Origin: Gorsachius magnificus
Lineage: Eukaryota > Chordata > Aves > Pelecaniformes > Ardeidae
Direction of reading: 5' to 3'
DNA: 64,000 nucleotides
NCBI GenBank assembly: GCA_034008185.1
Contig: CM067082.1
Coordinates: forward strand, 11,082,984 to 11,146,983
Made by a program: the position numbers and the translations under genes. Below the pieces are notes generated by a model. The model ran no database searches. It was given only the letters and a program-made list of their open reading frames with translations, and was not told the origin of the DNA. Of this stretch, positions 23,991 through 36,760 are shown in pieces; the first letter of the stretch is position 1; each line of letters starts with the position of its first letter.

Positions 23991-26900
23991 AAACTTAAAT
24001 TTTTGGGCTGTGTTCACTTTCTAAAGACGTTGCTACAACACTAACCACTACTGTTTCCAGGATCCATATACAGATTCAGATTCAGAGTCTCTGCCTACTG
24101 CTAAGCTGATAGATGGCTTAAGTATAGGCAAGTTTTGGCTTAGGCTGAGGAGATCTCCACGCTCACCAGACTCCAGAGCAGAAACACTGCTCTAGACCAC
24201 TGCAAGAAAGCTATAGCCTGCTAGAAGTTTCATGGTAGGCTCAGAGCAAAGTAGGGTGACTCTCCGAACATCTCACTGGCAGGAGGGACGTAATTTCTCC
24301 AGCTTCAGAAGCAAGAGCATGTTGTCGTTGATCTAAGAAGGTTGCTGGTCGTTAGCTGCTGGGAAGATCTGGTTTTGTGCAGCAGAGGGCAGTAGCTGAT
24401 GCACATTTACGTGCACACGCAAGTAACACACGTAACTCACACGCCCCTTTGCAGTATTTTAAGAATGACTCCCTTCTCCCCATCAAACATGGACTAACAA
24501 TTTTGGATCTCTGCAGATAAGTTAATCACTTCCAAGCTGCACATGTGATCTTATAAAAATAAATTCTTCATACCAGAGAGAAGATCAGGGCCATTTGCTG
24601 TGTTTTGCTTCTGCTCAAGTAACCTGCATCCACATTTAAAAATCACAGATGAGCTCTGTAATTCATTGCTGGGTTTACAGCAACAAGGATAAACCTTTAC
24701 AAAAGAAGCAGGGGTATTTATTCTGAGTGCTCTCCATACAAGCCTTGATGGACTTTTAAACAACCAGCTCTAATGAGACAGGAGGTCAGAAAGTGCTTTG
24801 TAGACCAGAAAGCTGACTGTGATGCTGGATTCACTAGCCAGTTCATTTGTCTTCATCTTTGGTGGCTTTTTCTCAGTCTGCCTTTCTGAGGCTACTCTAA
24901 TAACCACAATACACCACATTGAGGAGGGAGCCATTACTTTAGGTATGAGTCAGGTTCTCTTTCTACAGGAAACGATAAATACAGTTTCTTTCTATGAAAT
25001 GTATTTTGCAACAGACACAGAGGTGTAGGAAAAAAAAAACTGCATGAAGTGTGGGCCATTTCACCAGGTCTGAGGTTTTGGAAATGTTTGTGGGAGCTTG
25101 CCTCAGTAGAGTGTTCTTGAAGAATATTCTCCTGTAAGTCAACCACGGGTTGCTCGTGTCTTTGATGATAATGATTCATTTGTTTGAAATATGTCTAAGT
25201 AAAATGGTCCTGAACCTTAGAGTGAAAGTCAGGCTCAGGTATTGAGTTTCTTCAAGCTTGATGCTGGTTGCATTTCGTCTCTGTTCCACTTGATAACAGA
25301 GGTTGCAAGCAGATGAAAATAAGCAAATGCATTTAACTTTTTCCTTAAATGGCAAATTATTTGGATCCAGTGTTTCTGTCTGTATCTGCCTGACATAAAA
25401 CATATTATTTAGTGCATTTATAATTGCTACAGTGGATTCTGGCACCATTAAAAGAGTAGTTCTCTATCTTGCCCTAACTGATGAAAGAAATCTCTAAAAG
25501 ATTAAAGGGAAAACAGTCTGCTCATGGAGAAATTATGAGAAATTATTTCTAAACCTTTAGTGGTCAGTAACTAACGTATATATTTTCCTCAGTTTATTTC
25601 AGCAGTGACATTACTATCCAGCTCATTGTTTATTCCATTCTCACTCTTATGGAATTGTTAGTCTCCATGTTACTCCTTACAAGTAAGATTTTTCAAGATA
25701 CTTGCATTTAACAAAATAATGTAGTTTTTAAATTATGTAATTTTAAGAAGTGCTTCCAACATAATTCCCTACCAAAGACAGAGGAGTTGGAAAAAAACCC
25801 CAAACCTTTAATTTCCATGGTACAAGAAAAGCTCATGAAAAGTTCATTTTCAAAAATTTCCTCTTTAAGTCCCAAATCCTAGAATTTAAATATATAAGAG
25901 TCTCAACATTCTATTTTGCATGATTGCAGGGGAAAGCTTTAAAATGTCAATCAAGCGTTTTCTTCAGTCTTACAAAACAGAAGACAAAAATAGATAATTA
26001 TTTAGTATTATAAGCCATCATTTAGTAATATAATCTCTGGACTTTAAGCCTGTTTCACAATTTTAGGGTCCTTGATTAAAAAATTCTGAGCTCTTAGAGT
26101 TAACAATATTATTTCTGCTGTGGAGCCCTTCAAAGTTTAAGACTCTGGCAAGAAAAAGCTACATGGGAAAGAAGAAGTGGGTTACTGCTGGCCCTGACTC
26201 AAATAATTTTCATGGACACCCAGGCAAGATAACAATAAATGGTGCTTTCAATGCAACCAGGAAGTGCCAAATGGCAACAAAAATTGAATCCAAGTTTTCT
26301 GTGGGAATTTCTCACTGCCTTCTCACATATAATTCCCTCAACTTTGAACTGAACTGGAAGTGATAAATAGCTAAAATTTTGTGTTAGATATCAGAGGCGT
26401 GGCTCAAACCATGCCTACCTGGAACAAAGGGCAGGGGTCTCCTCACCAAATCTGTGACCTCTCTTGGCTATGCCTGTGGAAGGTTCATTTTCCCCCTTCC
26501 TTCATGCCCTGACACTAATGAAAGTGGAGAACTCATGCCGTACTGATTGCTATTGCAAAGGGAAGAAAGGACCTGAAAGCTGGGTTAAGCACACAAACCC
26601 CTGTGACCTGCATGTTTCCAGCCATGTTCCTGGCTGTAATCCAGAGTCAGAGCGTCTCCCCTGTGTTTGGGAAGAGCTCTGCTCAGTATATCTGCTCAAT
26701 AGAGCAAACTTAGCCCTGTGCAAGCCTGGCTCTGTCAGACTGCATGAACTAGAGCTTGCCTTTGCGCAAGAGCATTGAGCGAGCCTGGACCCCCTCCCCA
26801 GCCACCAAGACAAAACAAGAATTTGTGCCAAGAGGGCACTGAAGCACATGGTTGGGTTTCCACTATGAATGGTGGGGGATGTGAGACTAAAGAGCAAGTC

Positions 26901-27425
26901 TAGTCTTGCACTGCAGTGACAATGTGTTGAGACTCATTGCAGCTAATTCATCTCCTTCACCTCATTCCTTTATGTTAGGAGATTTTTGTACAGTTCTAGA
27001 GCTTTTGAAGGCTGCCAGATGTGTACAAACTCAGCAGAGTGAGCAGTCCAAAAAAAGAACAAAGATTTATCCACAACTTTCTGCTCTTTCTGGCTGTATC
27101 AATCTTTATCTTTGAAACCTTCTCCTACTGAAACATTGAAACACCTTTTTGAAAAAATTATCCTGCCATTCACATTTCCTTACTGCTGTTCCAATACTTT
27201 CTAGGTTTTAACAGTACATCAATACGTTCTGTTTTCTAACTATCAAAAATTCCAAGAATTCATTCAGATTCCATTTGCACTTTTTAACATGTTGATAATG
27301 CACCAATTGAGCAAGATACACTGTGTTTACAGAACTTGGAGGGATCTGTGTTGAACCTGGTATAACAGAGATTAGAGTTTAGCTTGATACATAAGAGCAC
27401 TAAGTCAAGGCCATAACGATTTCTT

Positions 27426-27455
27426 AGTTAAGAACAAAATAGTTAAGAACAAAAT
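27426..27455. repeat. 15-bp perfect tandem duplication
   Basis: AGTTAAGAACAAAAT occurs twice head to tail, at 27426-27440 and 27441-27455, without mismatch. This suggests a recent slippage or duplication event. Confidence 0.9.
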
Positions 27456-29315
27456 TGTATCCTTTGGCATGAGTAAATTTACTCCAATGAGTAAAATTCC
27501 CTTTATTTCTTGAGCTCTCTTAAATGTGTTGTCTACAACTTATGAGACAGAGTTGTTATAACAAGACTTTGGTCATACTAGTTTGTGCTGTTTCCTATCA
27601 GCAGCTTATATATGCTTTTTAAATCCAAATGACTAACAATCATGGGGAGCGTTCAACCTTAGACCCCTCAGAACTGTGTGATTTGCAGATTGAGCATCAC
27701 CCTTGTGAAGACGATGCTGTTTATGCCTGAAGGTGAACGTTCAAAAATGGAAACAGGGAAAATGTTTAATCACTTTCTAGTCAGACTTCAATTTGATAAC
27801 TAACATTCAGGCTTGTCACAAGATCAGCTGAATCCCTGGACTCCCTCTTGCAGAAAGGGGAATCCTAACCATTGGTTGAAAGGCATTATTTATTTGACAA
27901 ACCCAGTTGCCATTCATGCCATAGTTCCCTGTTTGCAAACAAAGGGTCTGTTCCTTATAGCTCAAATATCAATTCTGATCTCGACTGGAGTGGGTTCATG
28001 ACTGTTGAACTCACTGTAGGAAAAACTGCAGCATTTATACAGGTTTTATGTCTATTGCAGGGGACAGAGGTTGCCTCTTCCAGCAAAACATTAAATTTGG
28101 TGCAGAGAGAACATTTTGAATTGGTCTGAACCAGCAGAGTGAGTTTACAGCACCTTTGAGCTTTCTTATGTAGCTACAGCATTTTTGACTTGGCAGTAGT
28201 GGAACCTGGTTATACCACAAAAAGCCAAGAAAGCAAATCTTTAAGCAGTAACATCCCTTCATGCTTCTTTGATCATGGTTCTTTCTCACACTCACCCTCT
28301 GAAATGCTTGGCACTTGCAAATCATTTTAAATAACAGGAATCTTTTCAAATAATGGTTTTGTGAAGTCATAAGTATAAATCATAGCTGGTATTGTAATGG
28401 CCCAGAGCAGTCACTGCTATGGACTCACTGCCAGCAAATTGTGTCTATACTTAGAAAGGACAATCTATGTGGAAGAAAAAAAGACGAAAAAGAATAGGAG
28501 AAAGTGCTGTCACTATATTACTGACAAAAGAAAGACATTGCCATACTTATTTTGGAGTGCTAGCAGAGAAAGGAACATAAATAAGATCTCCTGTCAGTTC
28601 TTTCTAACCCCTAAGCATCTTTTCTAGTCCCTGACAACTTCAAGTACATTTAAGGACACAGGTCATGAAAACAGATAACTCACTTCAGATTTTTCTCCTT
28701 CACCAAAGTTTGTAAAAGTAGGTTAGGAGTTATTTCCCAGGGTGAATTTAATCTCTCTGACTTACACCTTGTCCTCCTGTTTTCCTTCTTTACTCTTAAA
28801 GGTTACTCTTAATACTAATTAAACCAAAAAATGTCCTGCGCCTCTTCTCTGTCCCATGTGGCAAGTGGAAAGAATTTGATTCATATGGCTCACCACTCTT
28901 CCCCTTCAGAGAAGCTGAACAGTGTGGCTTGGTTCATCATGCGGACATCCCATGTTCTGTCCCATCCTGCCCTGTCCTGTCCCACACACTGGGCCCAGAC
29001 ACTGCCTGGCAGATCATTGGTTGGCACAGGTCAAAACTACCAGGAAAAGTGATCGGCTCCAATGGTTACCCTGGCTGCTAGTCAATGGGCACGCCGGTGC
29101 CCTGAGCCTGTTGAGTGCAGAGACAGAAGACTGCCAGCTCTCAGTCTTCCCCAGAAATGTAATTTTCTATTTACTCAGATCTGATTCCTGTGCAATTTAA
29201 AGGACAACTATAGCTAAATATCTCAGAAATGTTTATAGCTCCCATAAAGACAATAGCACACATCTGAATAAGAACAGACAAAGCATGGGTTATAATACAA
29301 ACTAATAAGAAATAC

Positions 29316-29320
29316 TCCAT
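29316..29320. repeat. target-site duplication, left copy
   Basis: TCCAT lies directly before the LTR that starts at 29321. The identical TCCAT at 29896-29900 lies directly after its end. A 5-bp duplication is typical of ERVL-type integration. Confidence 0.92.
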
Positions 29321-29475
29321 TGTCGTGGTTTAACCTGGCTGGCAACTAAGCACCACACAGCCACTCGCTCACTCCCCCCCCTCCCTCAGTGGGATGGGGG
29401 AGAGAATCGGAGAAAAGAAAAAAAAAGTAAGACCCATGGGTTGAGATAGAGACAGTTTAATAAGAGAGAAGAATA

Positions 29476-29493
29476 ACAATAATAATAATAATG
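29476..29493. repeat. (AAT)n microsatellite inside the LTR
   Basis: Five to six AAT units within the LTR body. Confidence 0.85.
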
Positions 29494-29574
29494 GCAAGAG
29501 AATATACAGAATATATAAAACAAGTGATGCACAATGCAATTGCTCACCACCTGCTGACCGATGCCCAGCCCGTC

Positions 29575-29614
29575 CCGAGCAGCGATCACTCCCCCCGAGC
29601 TGCGATCACTCTGC
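29575..29614. repeat. 20-bp tandem duplication in the LTR
   Basis: CCGAGCAGCGATCACT (29575-29590) recurs as CCGAGCTGCGATCACT (29595-29610) with one mismatch and a 20-bp period. It lies within a GC-rich part of the LTR. Confidence 0.85.
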
Positions 29615-29895
29615 CTGCGACCGACTGACCAACCCCCCCGAGCATGCCATTCTATGGTATGGAATAGCTCTTTGGTCAGTTTGGGTTAGCTGTCCTGGCT
29701 GTGCTCCCGCCCAGCTTGTTATGCACCTGGCTGAGCAGGAGAAGCTCAAAAAGTCCTTGAGTAGTCTGAGCACTACTTGGTAACAACTAAAAACATCAGC
29801 GTGTTATCAACATTCTTGTAGTGCTAAATCCAAAACACAGTACTATGCTAGCTACTGTGAGGAAAATTAACTCTATCCCAGCCGAAACCAGGACA

Positions 29896-29900
29896 TCCAT
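29896..29900. repeat. target-site duplication, right copy
   Basis: TCCAT is identical to 29316-29320. It marks the exact right edge of the solo LTR. Confidence 0.92.
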
Positions 29901-31819
29901 ATATCACATGAAAACAAAGACCAAAAAGGCCCCAAATCACACCATGTGAAACACATCACATCAAGACTAAGACAAAAATATTGATGGAATCAAAATGAGA
30001 AAAATAAGTAGTAAGTTAAGTCATAGCCCAAAGGTTTTAATTTCATGCTTTGAAAGTCCCTTGTGTCTCCCTTTCCTATATTTATTTCAGGTTCCAATGT
30101 CCAATCATAAATTAACACTGCCCTCATCACTCAGTAGCTACATGGGCTGAATTAAAAATAGGAAAGAATGCCCATCCTCTGCAAAAGCTGAGCTACCAAT
30201 TTAGAGTTCACTAACAAAAAAGTTGTAAATTAGCCTAATGAAGCAAATTCACCTGAGAATGCCTTTGGATAGTCACATAAAACATTGAGAAAAAACCCAG
30301 GAGAGATTCATAGGATGCGTTCAATTTTACTCAGTATAAAAACACCACTAGAAGCATCATTACAAAATCTGAGCTGTAATCTGATTTATACACTCTCCTG
30401 TCCATTAGAGTAGCTGTAAACAGTCACTTCCAAATGACGTAAAACAACATTGCCGTGAGCAAGTAGGGATCAATGGCTTTGCATGAGTGGCAAAGAACAA
30501 AATGAAGTCAGCCGATGGGCTGTGTTTACCTCCACCTTCTTCCATGACCGTGTCTGACACCTGGTATCGTCCAGACATCATCCAGGGTGTCATCACTGGA
30601 ACGTGATCTGTGTGAATGTTCCTTCTTCACCTCTATAAGTTGTTTGAAACTTGTGTGTTCATCTCACTTCCAAACCTGTCACAAAAACAGTGAGTGAACA
30701 GGGCAGAACACGAATCTATGTGTTGGTTACTTTATACAGTGCACAGTGTTCACGTCTGTACTCTTTGGATCATCTAACCTGATGAAAAATGACTGTAGAA
30801 ATGCAATTTTTTTCTTACTTCCAGGATGCCATTGCAATTGGAATATTAGTAGCGTAGGAGATTTTTGGATGACTCCCCTCACCAGTGTGAAGTAATTACA
30901 CACTCATACAGTGCAAGTTTCAGAAACCAGTCAGAGGTGTGATTTATCTTAGAAAATCATAAAATATTAGGCTGAGCATACAAACATGTCAGCTTTCAAG
31001 CCCTGTCTTTGTAATCTGGGAGCATTCACTTTTTCCTAAATTAAAGAACTTGAACCAAACAAAAATGATGTTATGTTTTTTTGATAAAACCCAATACCAT
31101 TAGCAACAAGATCTTCTTCCTTAAATTTTCTGACTGAAATGTCTGGTAACAAGCAGTGGAAAAGAGGTATTGAAATATAATGAAATGACCTACTAATATT
31201 ATGGCTATCATTAGAGACAGAGAAAGACAGATCAAAAAGATGGATCATTTGAAGATCCTGGGTTCAAAGAGCCTCAGAGGCTTGATAAATGCAAAGCCTG
31301 ATCCCAAATACAGCATATGCCCAAGACTGTAATTTTGACCAAAGTGATCAGGAAAGACTAAAGAAAATCATAGGTAAAGAGTAAATCAAGAAAATAAATA
31401 GTTTTTCAGTTGGGTTTTTTTCATCAGCTAATGACAAATCACATGTGGCTTCACACATGACCTAAACTAACAGCTAGAGTGACTGTCATCAAGCTATCAA
31501 TAAAGCTGGTATTGGGAGAAATGGATCATCCCTTATCTATAATGCTTTGCTTCAGTAAAGTAGGAATACTTTACCTGCTCCCAGAATCATTTCAGGCAGG
31601 GAACTATAATTATCCAAAAAATCTTTGACATGAAAGTAGAGCATAAAGCATTTAATGAAGACTTCCTGGTTTTATCTGACAAAAAATCACGAGGCCAATT
31701 AAACTCTATGCATTTAAAAGAGAACATTGGGCAGAGTGCATTGGAGGTTCTTCAGTCTACGGTACAGAGTTAAAAATACACAGATAATTTCCATCAAATA
31801 TATTATTTCCACTTAATAT

Positions 31820-31970
31820 TTTTCTTCTACAAAGGTCTCACAGAACTTCAAACTGTTAATTTTACATCAAGCCTGTGAACAGTTAATTATAATATCAGTT
31901 TTACAGATGGGAAACAGTCTAAGGGATATGCCAAAAGCCACAGAATGTTAGACCCACAAACTCATGAAGT
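31820..31970 (+). mobile_element. MIR-like (CORE-SINE type) relic
   Basis: CTCACAGAACTTCAAACTGT, ATCAAGCCTGTGAACAGTTA, TATCAGTTTTACAGATGGGA and AACAGTCTAAGGGATATGCC follow the order of a MIR core: the 'acttTacaaactg...', 'ccTGTGAggta', 'ttTTACAGATGGGgAAActg' and 'gCCcaagg' blocks. It is diverged and no target duplication is visible. The central block is the clearest of the MIR-like matches in the window. Confidence 0.6.
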
Positions 31971-33384
31971 TAGTAGTAGTCTTTGCATTCATTTTATAGT
32001 ACTTAAACCCAGGGGAATCTAAGACTAGAGCTGAGTTAATTGCAGGGTCCTACTATGAGCATGTAACTGTTGCCATTACAGGAAACCCAGGTCATTTGTT
32101 ATGCCACTGGAGCATCCAACTGATCCTGTCATTAATCACTATGACATCACGGGACAGCTACCATATGGTGTAAAATAATCTCCTCCCTTGCTACAGAAAT
32201 TAGATATCTTTAAGGACAAAATCATTTCTACACTGCTTGGAAAGTACATTAGATTTTTGCTTCTCCCTTAGAACTTTGTCCTAAAAATGCTGGTTAAGAT
32301 GATTTGTGAAGGAAAAGTGAAACCTTCACAGACTTTCTCCAAGAGAAAGGGGGATAAAACAATGCACATCTTGCCATGTGCATGTCTGCATCCTAACCAT
32401 CTCAACCTGATCATTAAAAATCCATCCTTTCTAATGCACTGGGAGGATAGCAGGTCAGAGACAATAATTCTTATTCCCTCTCACACACAGTTAGCCTCCT
32501 GTTAGCTTCTTTCCATCACGTGTAAAGTTTTGTTAAAAGTCTTCTCCAGTGGTGGTTCCAATGATTCTTCAAGGATGGGGCTTTTGCAATGAACATGGTG
32601 ATATCCTACCATAAGTTATTCAACCAGAGTTTTACTTCCAATGCAAGCATATTAGTTGCACAGTTTTAGTTTTGATTTTATAGTTCACTCATCTCCAGCG
32701 TGAACCAGTGGTCTGGATAATGACATGCTTTGGTTTCATTGCTCTTTCAGCAGCAAAGTCATTAGCAGCTTTCAGGACTTGACAAGTCTGCCCTCACTGG
32801 AAAAAAAAAAAATGTTTTCTCTTTGCATAGGAAAGTTGTGCCAAATCTGCAACACCCAACTTCAGGGGTGAGTTTTGCAGCAGAACCTGAGACAGCAAGC
32901 ACATCTGTACAACAAATTCAAAATATACAACATATTCAAGGAGGAGCTGCAGACATCAGCCAGAGTAAAACATTAAGTATGGCCTGGTGCTTTATAGACT
33001 TAAATTTATTAAAGGGGAGGTTAAATACCAGAGGCTTGTTTCCATCTCTCACTAGTTCCTATATCCTTTTTCTTCAACAGGCTGCTAATAACTCACCTAC
33101 TTGAAGGCTTTAGGTAGCCCTTTGAGCAGCCCCCAGAGAAGATTGCATTGCATTACAGTTTGCAATTTTGGCGCCCATATTTCTCTGAATTTAGCCCTCA
33201 CTCTCCATGTAAAAGAGTTTGAATGCGGGATTAGAAAGAAACACACGTGTTGTGAGCAAGTCTCCATGCTCCTACAGCAATATTACCAATTTTCAGAAAC
33301 TAAGTGTTATGAGCTTTCTTTGTGTGCACACATTCTGGATGGATTCCTGCTTGGGAAGATTTATCACTTAGACAGTGGGAAAGG

Positions 33385-33530
33385 AAGGATTTAATCCCTG
33401 CCTATTTTACTAATGGGAAACTGAGGCACAGAGACATTAAATTCAACTAAACTATAAGATCATTCAAACCAAGGAAGAAATTGAGTCAAGACTGAAATCA
33501 AGTGTCTTAACTAGAGGATCACTCTACTTT
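33385..33530 (+). mobile_element. MIR-like (CORE-SINE type) relic
   Basis: ACTAATGGGAAACTGAGGCA, then CAGAGACATTAAATTCAACT, is close to the MIR-type core 'atGGGAAACTGAGGCACAGAGAggTTAA'. The following TGAAATCAAGTGTCTTAACT...AGAGGATCACTCT resembles the '...ctctaaccactagacca' end. It is short and diverged. Confidence 0.6.
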
Positions 33531-35523
33531 TTTCTCAATCTTTTTTGAAAATCTTGATGACTATAGTGGGTTCATTTCTTTCACCATCATCTTCCATGGC
33601 AGATTTGAAGCATAACTGGAATTCCTAAGACTCTTTTCGATCAGACTCAATTTGGTCTAATCATGAGCATAAAGGTTTCAATATTTTATTCTTATATCTC
33701 CACCAGATCAGGACAAACACATAAAATCTTAGAGTGAGTACTTTATTTTGAAAGAGAAAGCTGGTAGGAGAAATTATAATGCAAACCATGTGATGTTCCT
33801 TTCCTGTTTACAAGGTTGCCGAAAACTCTATTTCTCAAGAAAAAGAGGGCTCCTCATGGATAACCAAGTCCAGATTCTTATTCCATTTTATTTGGTCCAA
33901 ACATATTGTTAACATTTTGCAGTATTTTGTATACATTTTGCATACATACATATGGCTCCAAGTTAAAAAAAAAATAAAAATCTCCGTATCTGTGGCTGTA
34001 ATTGCATTTGACTTAAGGTGAACACTCATAACTGATAGCTCTTCTAAATCTATATGAACAGCAGTGAAACTCAGCTGAATAATAATAACCTGTTAAGATG
34101 TTTAGGTATATTACTTACTGATGGGCATTAATCAGTATTTTAAGGTAACAGAAGTGCAACCAGCTGTAAGTCAGGCTAATAATTCCCCATCAAAGGATCA
34201 GGATAGACATGCTAAAGGACTGCCTGTTAAAGCAGATAAAATAAAATATACCAGGATTTTTATGCTCTTATAGTTAGTTTAAGAAACAGACAGGAGCTTC
34301 TGTTGCAGGGATCTGTTACTCTCTCTTCTTCTATTTGAGACTATCCAAGATCAGTTCACTTCAGTTCTCAGCAGATCCTCTAATCTGCAAAATAGTCTTT
34401 AAAATGACATCTTACAGGAACAATTATGGTGTTGATTTAACATCTACAAAAATATGTAATACAGAGGTGAACATATTGATTGGAGCAATGGGACACATTA
34501 TGAATATATACCTCTTAAGTGTGTCCAAGGGGTGACAGAGGTTATGCTCAAAGAAAACCAGAGAGGTGTTATGACAGGAATCCGATGTGTCCCTATAGAA
34601 CAGAATTATGACCTGAAAAACTTTCCGACATGCAGTCATTAGGAAGCTGAGAGTTGTCAGAGCATTTGTCAAAAGCAAGTTTTGTCTGAGCATATTGAGA
34701 AAATTCATTTTGATTGGTTGTGTCCAGTGAATTTTCATCTTCTTAACTTGATATGATAAAGATCTCCCAGCTGACGGGAACTTTGGTTCAGGGATAAGTG
34801 ACTAAAATACTTTTGGAGAAGGACAATCTTGTTGTTATGTATTTGTAATAAGCTTAAATTATTTATGTTCCTGAGGTCAAAAGCACACAGTAACATGGTT
34901 TCTCAAATTCCTTTCACTTGCATAGATATGTAACTATAGCATACACAGCTATATACATATGCAGTAGACATATAAAGGTATAGAACAGCCCTTAAATAGT
35001 TAAATCAAATATTAACTTTGGATCAAAAATTTGATGTGATTCATTCTGCCATTTTCATGCCTGTATTTTTTTTAATATTACATGCACACATCAGTCATTT
35101 AGGCTTACCTAAAATATTAATTTTCTCATGTTAATCAAATGGTTTTCTTTTCCTGGTTGAAAAGTATGTAACCCAGGTAACTAATTGCTTTTCTTTACCT
35201 ATAAGCTTCAGGTTTTTTCAGTAAGTAAAATGCTGTATTACTCCAGCTGAGATAACATTCTTTGGGATCATTGCTGATGTAACATCTGGAAAATGAATTC
35301 ATTCTACATTAATAGTAACTCGTAGTCTAGCCGTTCAAGTCCTAAGCATGTTGCTTACGGAGAAGAAGTTCTCACTACTTAGGCTTTTTTCAGATGTTTC
35401 CATCTTAAAATAGTCAATGACATTATCTTCACCTTTTTAGTGTAATTAAATCTCCATATCCTCTGTAACTGATTAATTCCATAATCCAGAGACAGTGTTA
35501 GTGTATAGTGCTAAGGACAAGAA

Positions 35524-35605
35524 TGTAGCAATGGCCAGACTGGATCAGGCCAGAAGTCTTCCTATCCTGCCTCCAATAGCAATCACTAGCATAGTAGAAG
35601 CAGTA
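35524..35605. mobile_element. old interspersed repeat, family uncertain
   Basis: AATGGCCAGACTGGATCAGG, CCAGAAGTCTTCCTATCCTG and CCTCCAATAGCAATCACTAG resemble an interspersed repeat known from amniotes with the theme 'actgGgTCAGgCCA-aggtc...atCCTGtCTCCaAtAGtGgcca'. I am not certain of the family name or the ends. Confidence 0.45.
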
Positions 35606-36316
35606 TGAAAATAAATTTCTAGTGAAAAAGAAAGAAAGCCTACAGAGATTCTTCAGCAGTCATTCTCTGCATTGTTTGAACTTGCAGTGGCTTCAGAAAG
35701 TGTATCTGATCCAAAACATACTCATTATATGGAAGTTTAGGCATTAACTACTAATAGATGTATTTGTGAAGGAAGGGAAATAAGGGGAATTTTAGAAGTA
35801 GTGATGGCAGTTAATTGCCTTTGAGTAAATTATCTTTAAGTTCTGAAGATCCTCCCCCAGCCCATATGCCACAATGTCAGTAAACAAGTCTTGATTTTCA
35901 GCAGTGATGAACTCTCATCTGTGACGACCAGCACCTTTGGAAACCAGGTCAGCTTCTTCTGTCAAAGATAGCTGACATCTACCTCATGTAAAAATTTAGT
36001 ATATTTTAAAGAATGCTTATCAGTATGTCTAAGCGTGTAAACTAAAAGGAAGATCTTCATGCTGTGTGTGGGACATTAATGCAAGTTAAGTAAAACTGGG
36101 TCTAAAACTGACAGCCTGAAAAGCCCCCCCTTAGCTGATGGGTCTAAATCTCTGAGGATGTCTCCTATTGTAGCTGTGCATTTCTATGGATGGCTGCTGC
36201 ATAAACCCAAAAGGATGTTGCTGCAGACAAAGGTGGGTTCAAGCCAACTACATCGTGGCCAGTCAAATGCCTTGGTGGTATGCCACTTCCTATTTGGATT
36301 TCAGCTGTGCTTAAGT

Positions 36317-36760
36317 AAATGATCCAAGGGCTGGAGCACCTTTCCCATGAGGACAGGCTGAGAGAGTTGGGCTTGTTCAGCCTGGAGAAGAGAAGGCTGC
36401 GGGGAGACCTGATTACAGCCTTTCAGTATCTAAAGGGGGCCTATAGGAAAGATGGAGAAAACCTTTTTAGTAGGGCCAGCTGTGACAGGACAAGGGGTAA
36501 TGGTTTTAAACTAAAACAGGGTAGGTTTAGACTGGATATAAGGAGGAAATTCTTTACAACGAGGGTGGTGAAACACTGGAACGGGTTGCCCAGAGAGGTG
36601 GTGGAGGCCCCATCCCTGGGAACATTCAAGGCCAGGTTGGATGGGGCTCTGAGCAACCTGATCTAGTTAGTGGTGTCCCTGCTCACTGCAGGGGGGTTGG
36701 ACTAGATGACCTCTAGGGGTCCCTTCCAACCCAAAACATTCTATGATTCTATGATTCTAT
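36317..36760 (+). mobile_element. CR1 LINE, 3' end (5'-truncated)
   Basis: The copy starts in the last quarter of ORF2 at AAATGATCCAAGGGCTGGAG and runs through the 3' UTR (GGTTGGACTAGATGACCTCT) to the CR1 tail, ATTCTATGATTCTATGATTC, ending at 36760. It shares its whole length with the CR1 at 38520-40016 at high identity, including the TGATCTAG(T/C)TAG...GTGTCCCTGCTCA UTR block, so both are of one subfamily. No target duplication is obvious, as usual for CR1. Confidence 0.96.
36319..36666 (+). pseudogene. CR1 ORF2 C-terminal fragment
   Basis: One uninterrupted frame of about 115 codons encodes the C-terminal, post-RT region of the CR1 ORF2 protein. Recognisable pieces in order are [60 protein letters not shown] and [20 protein letters not shown]. 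The endonuclease and RT domains are absent because of 5' truncation, so it cannot act in retrotransposition. The ATG at its head is incidental and comes from the ATGATCC of the element. No promoter is apparent. Confidence 0.92.

Larger units (their letters stand above)
16991..29320. other. long unique non-coding tract
   Basis: No gene is recognisable in these 12 kb. Small items are listed separately: a pyrimidine tract (18506-18546), two MIR-like relics, an AAAC repeat, a 15-bp duplication and a GC-richer patch (23560-23990). Frames of 100-119 codons at 22422-22760, 23563-23922, 26464-26897 and 28035-28370 carry no known domains, and some overlap frames on the other strand. Confidence 0.5.
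29321..29895 (-). mobile_element. solo LTR of an avian ERVL-type retrovirus
   Basis: The 575-bp unit starts TGTCGTGGTTTAACC and ends GAAACCAGGACA, with the TG...CA ends of a retroviral LTR. A perfect TCCAT duplication flanks it. No internal viral genes lie beside it, so it is a solo LTR left by recombination between two LTRs. I recognise the two termini as a common LTR family of bird genomes. The transcribed strand is probably the minus strand, because its plus-left end shares a U5-like block with the LTR at 58483, which shows a minus-strand polyadenylation signal. Inside are an (AAT)n run (29476-29493) and a 20-bp tandem duplication (29575-29614). The minus frame 29386-29589 is a shadow of low-complexity sequence. 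Confidence 0.93.
29901..36316. other. unique non-coding tract with old SINE relics
   Basis: No gene is recognised. MIR-like relics near 31.8-32.0 and 33.4 kb and a further old-repeat resemblance at 35.5 kb are listed separately. A poly(A) run occurs at 32801-32812. The overlapping frames at 34335-34738 on both strands have no known domain. Confidence 0.5.

Noticed and set aside
26464..26897. Opposite-strand frames of 104 and 115 codons
   Set aside because: Mutually overlapping, without recognisable motifs. The cysteine and serine content follows local composition.
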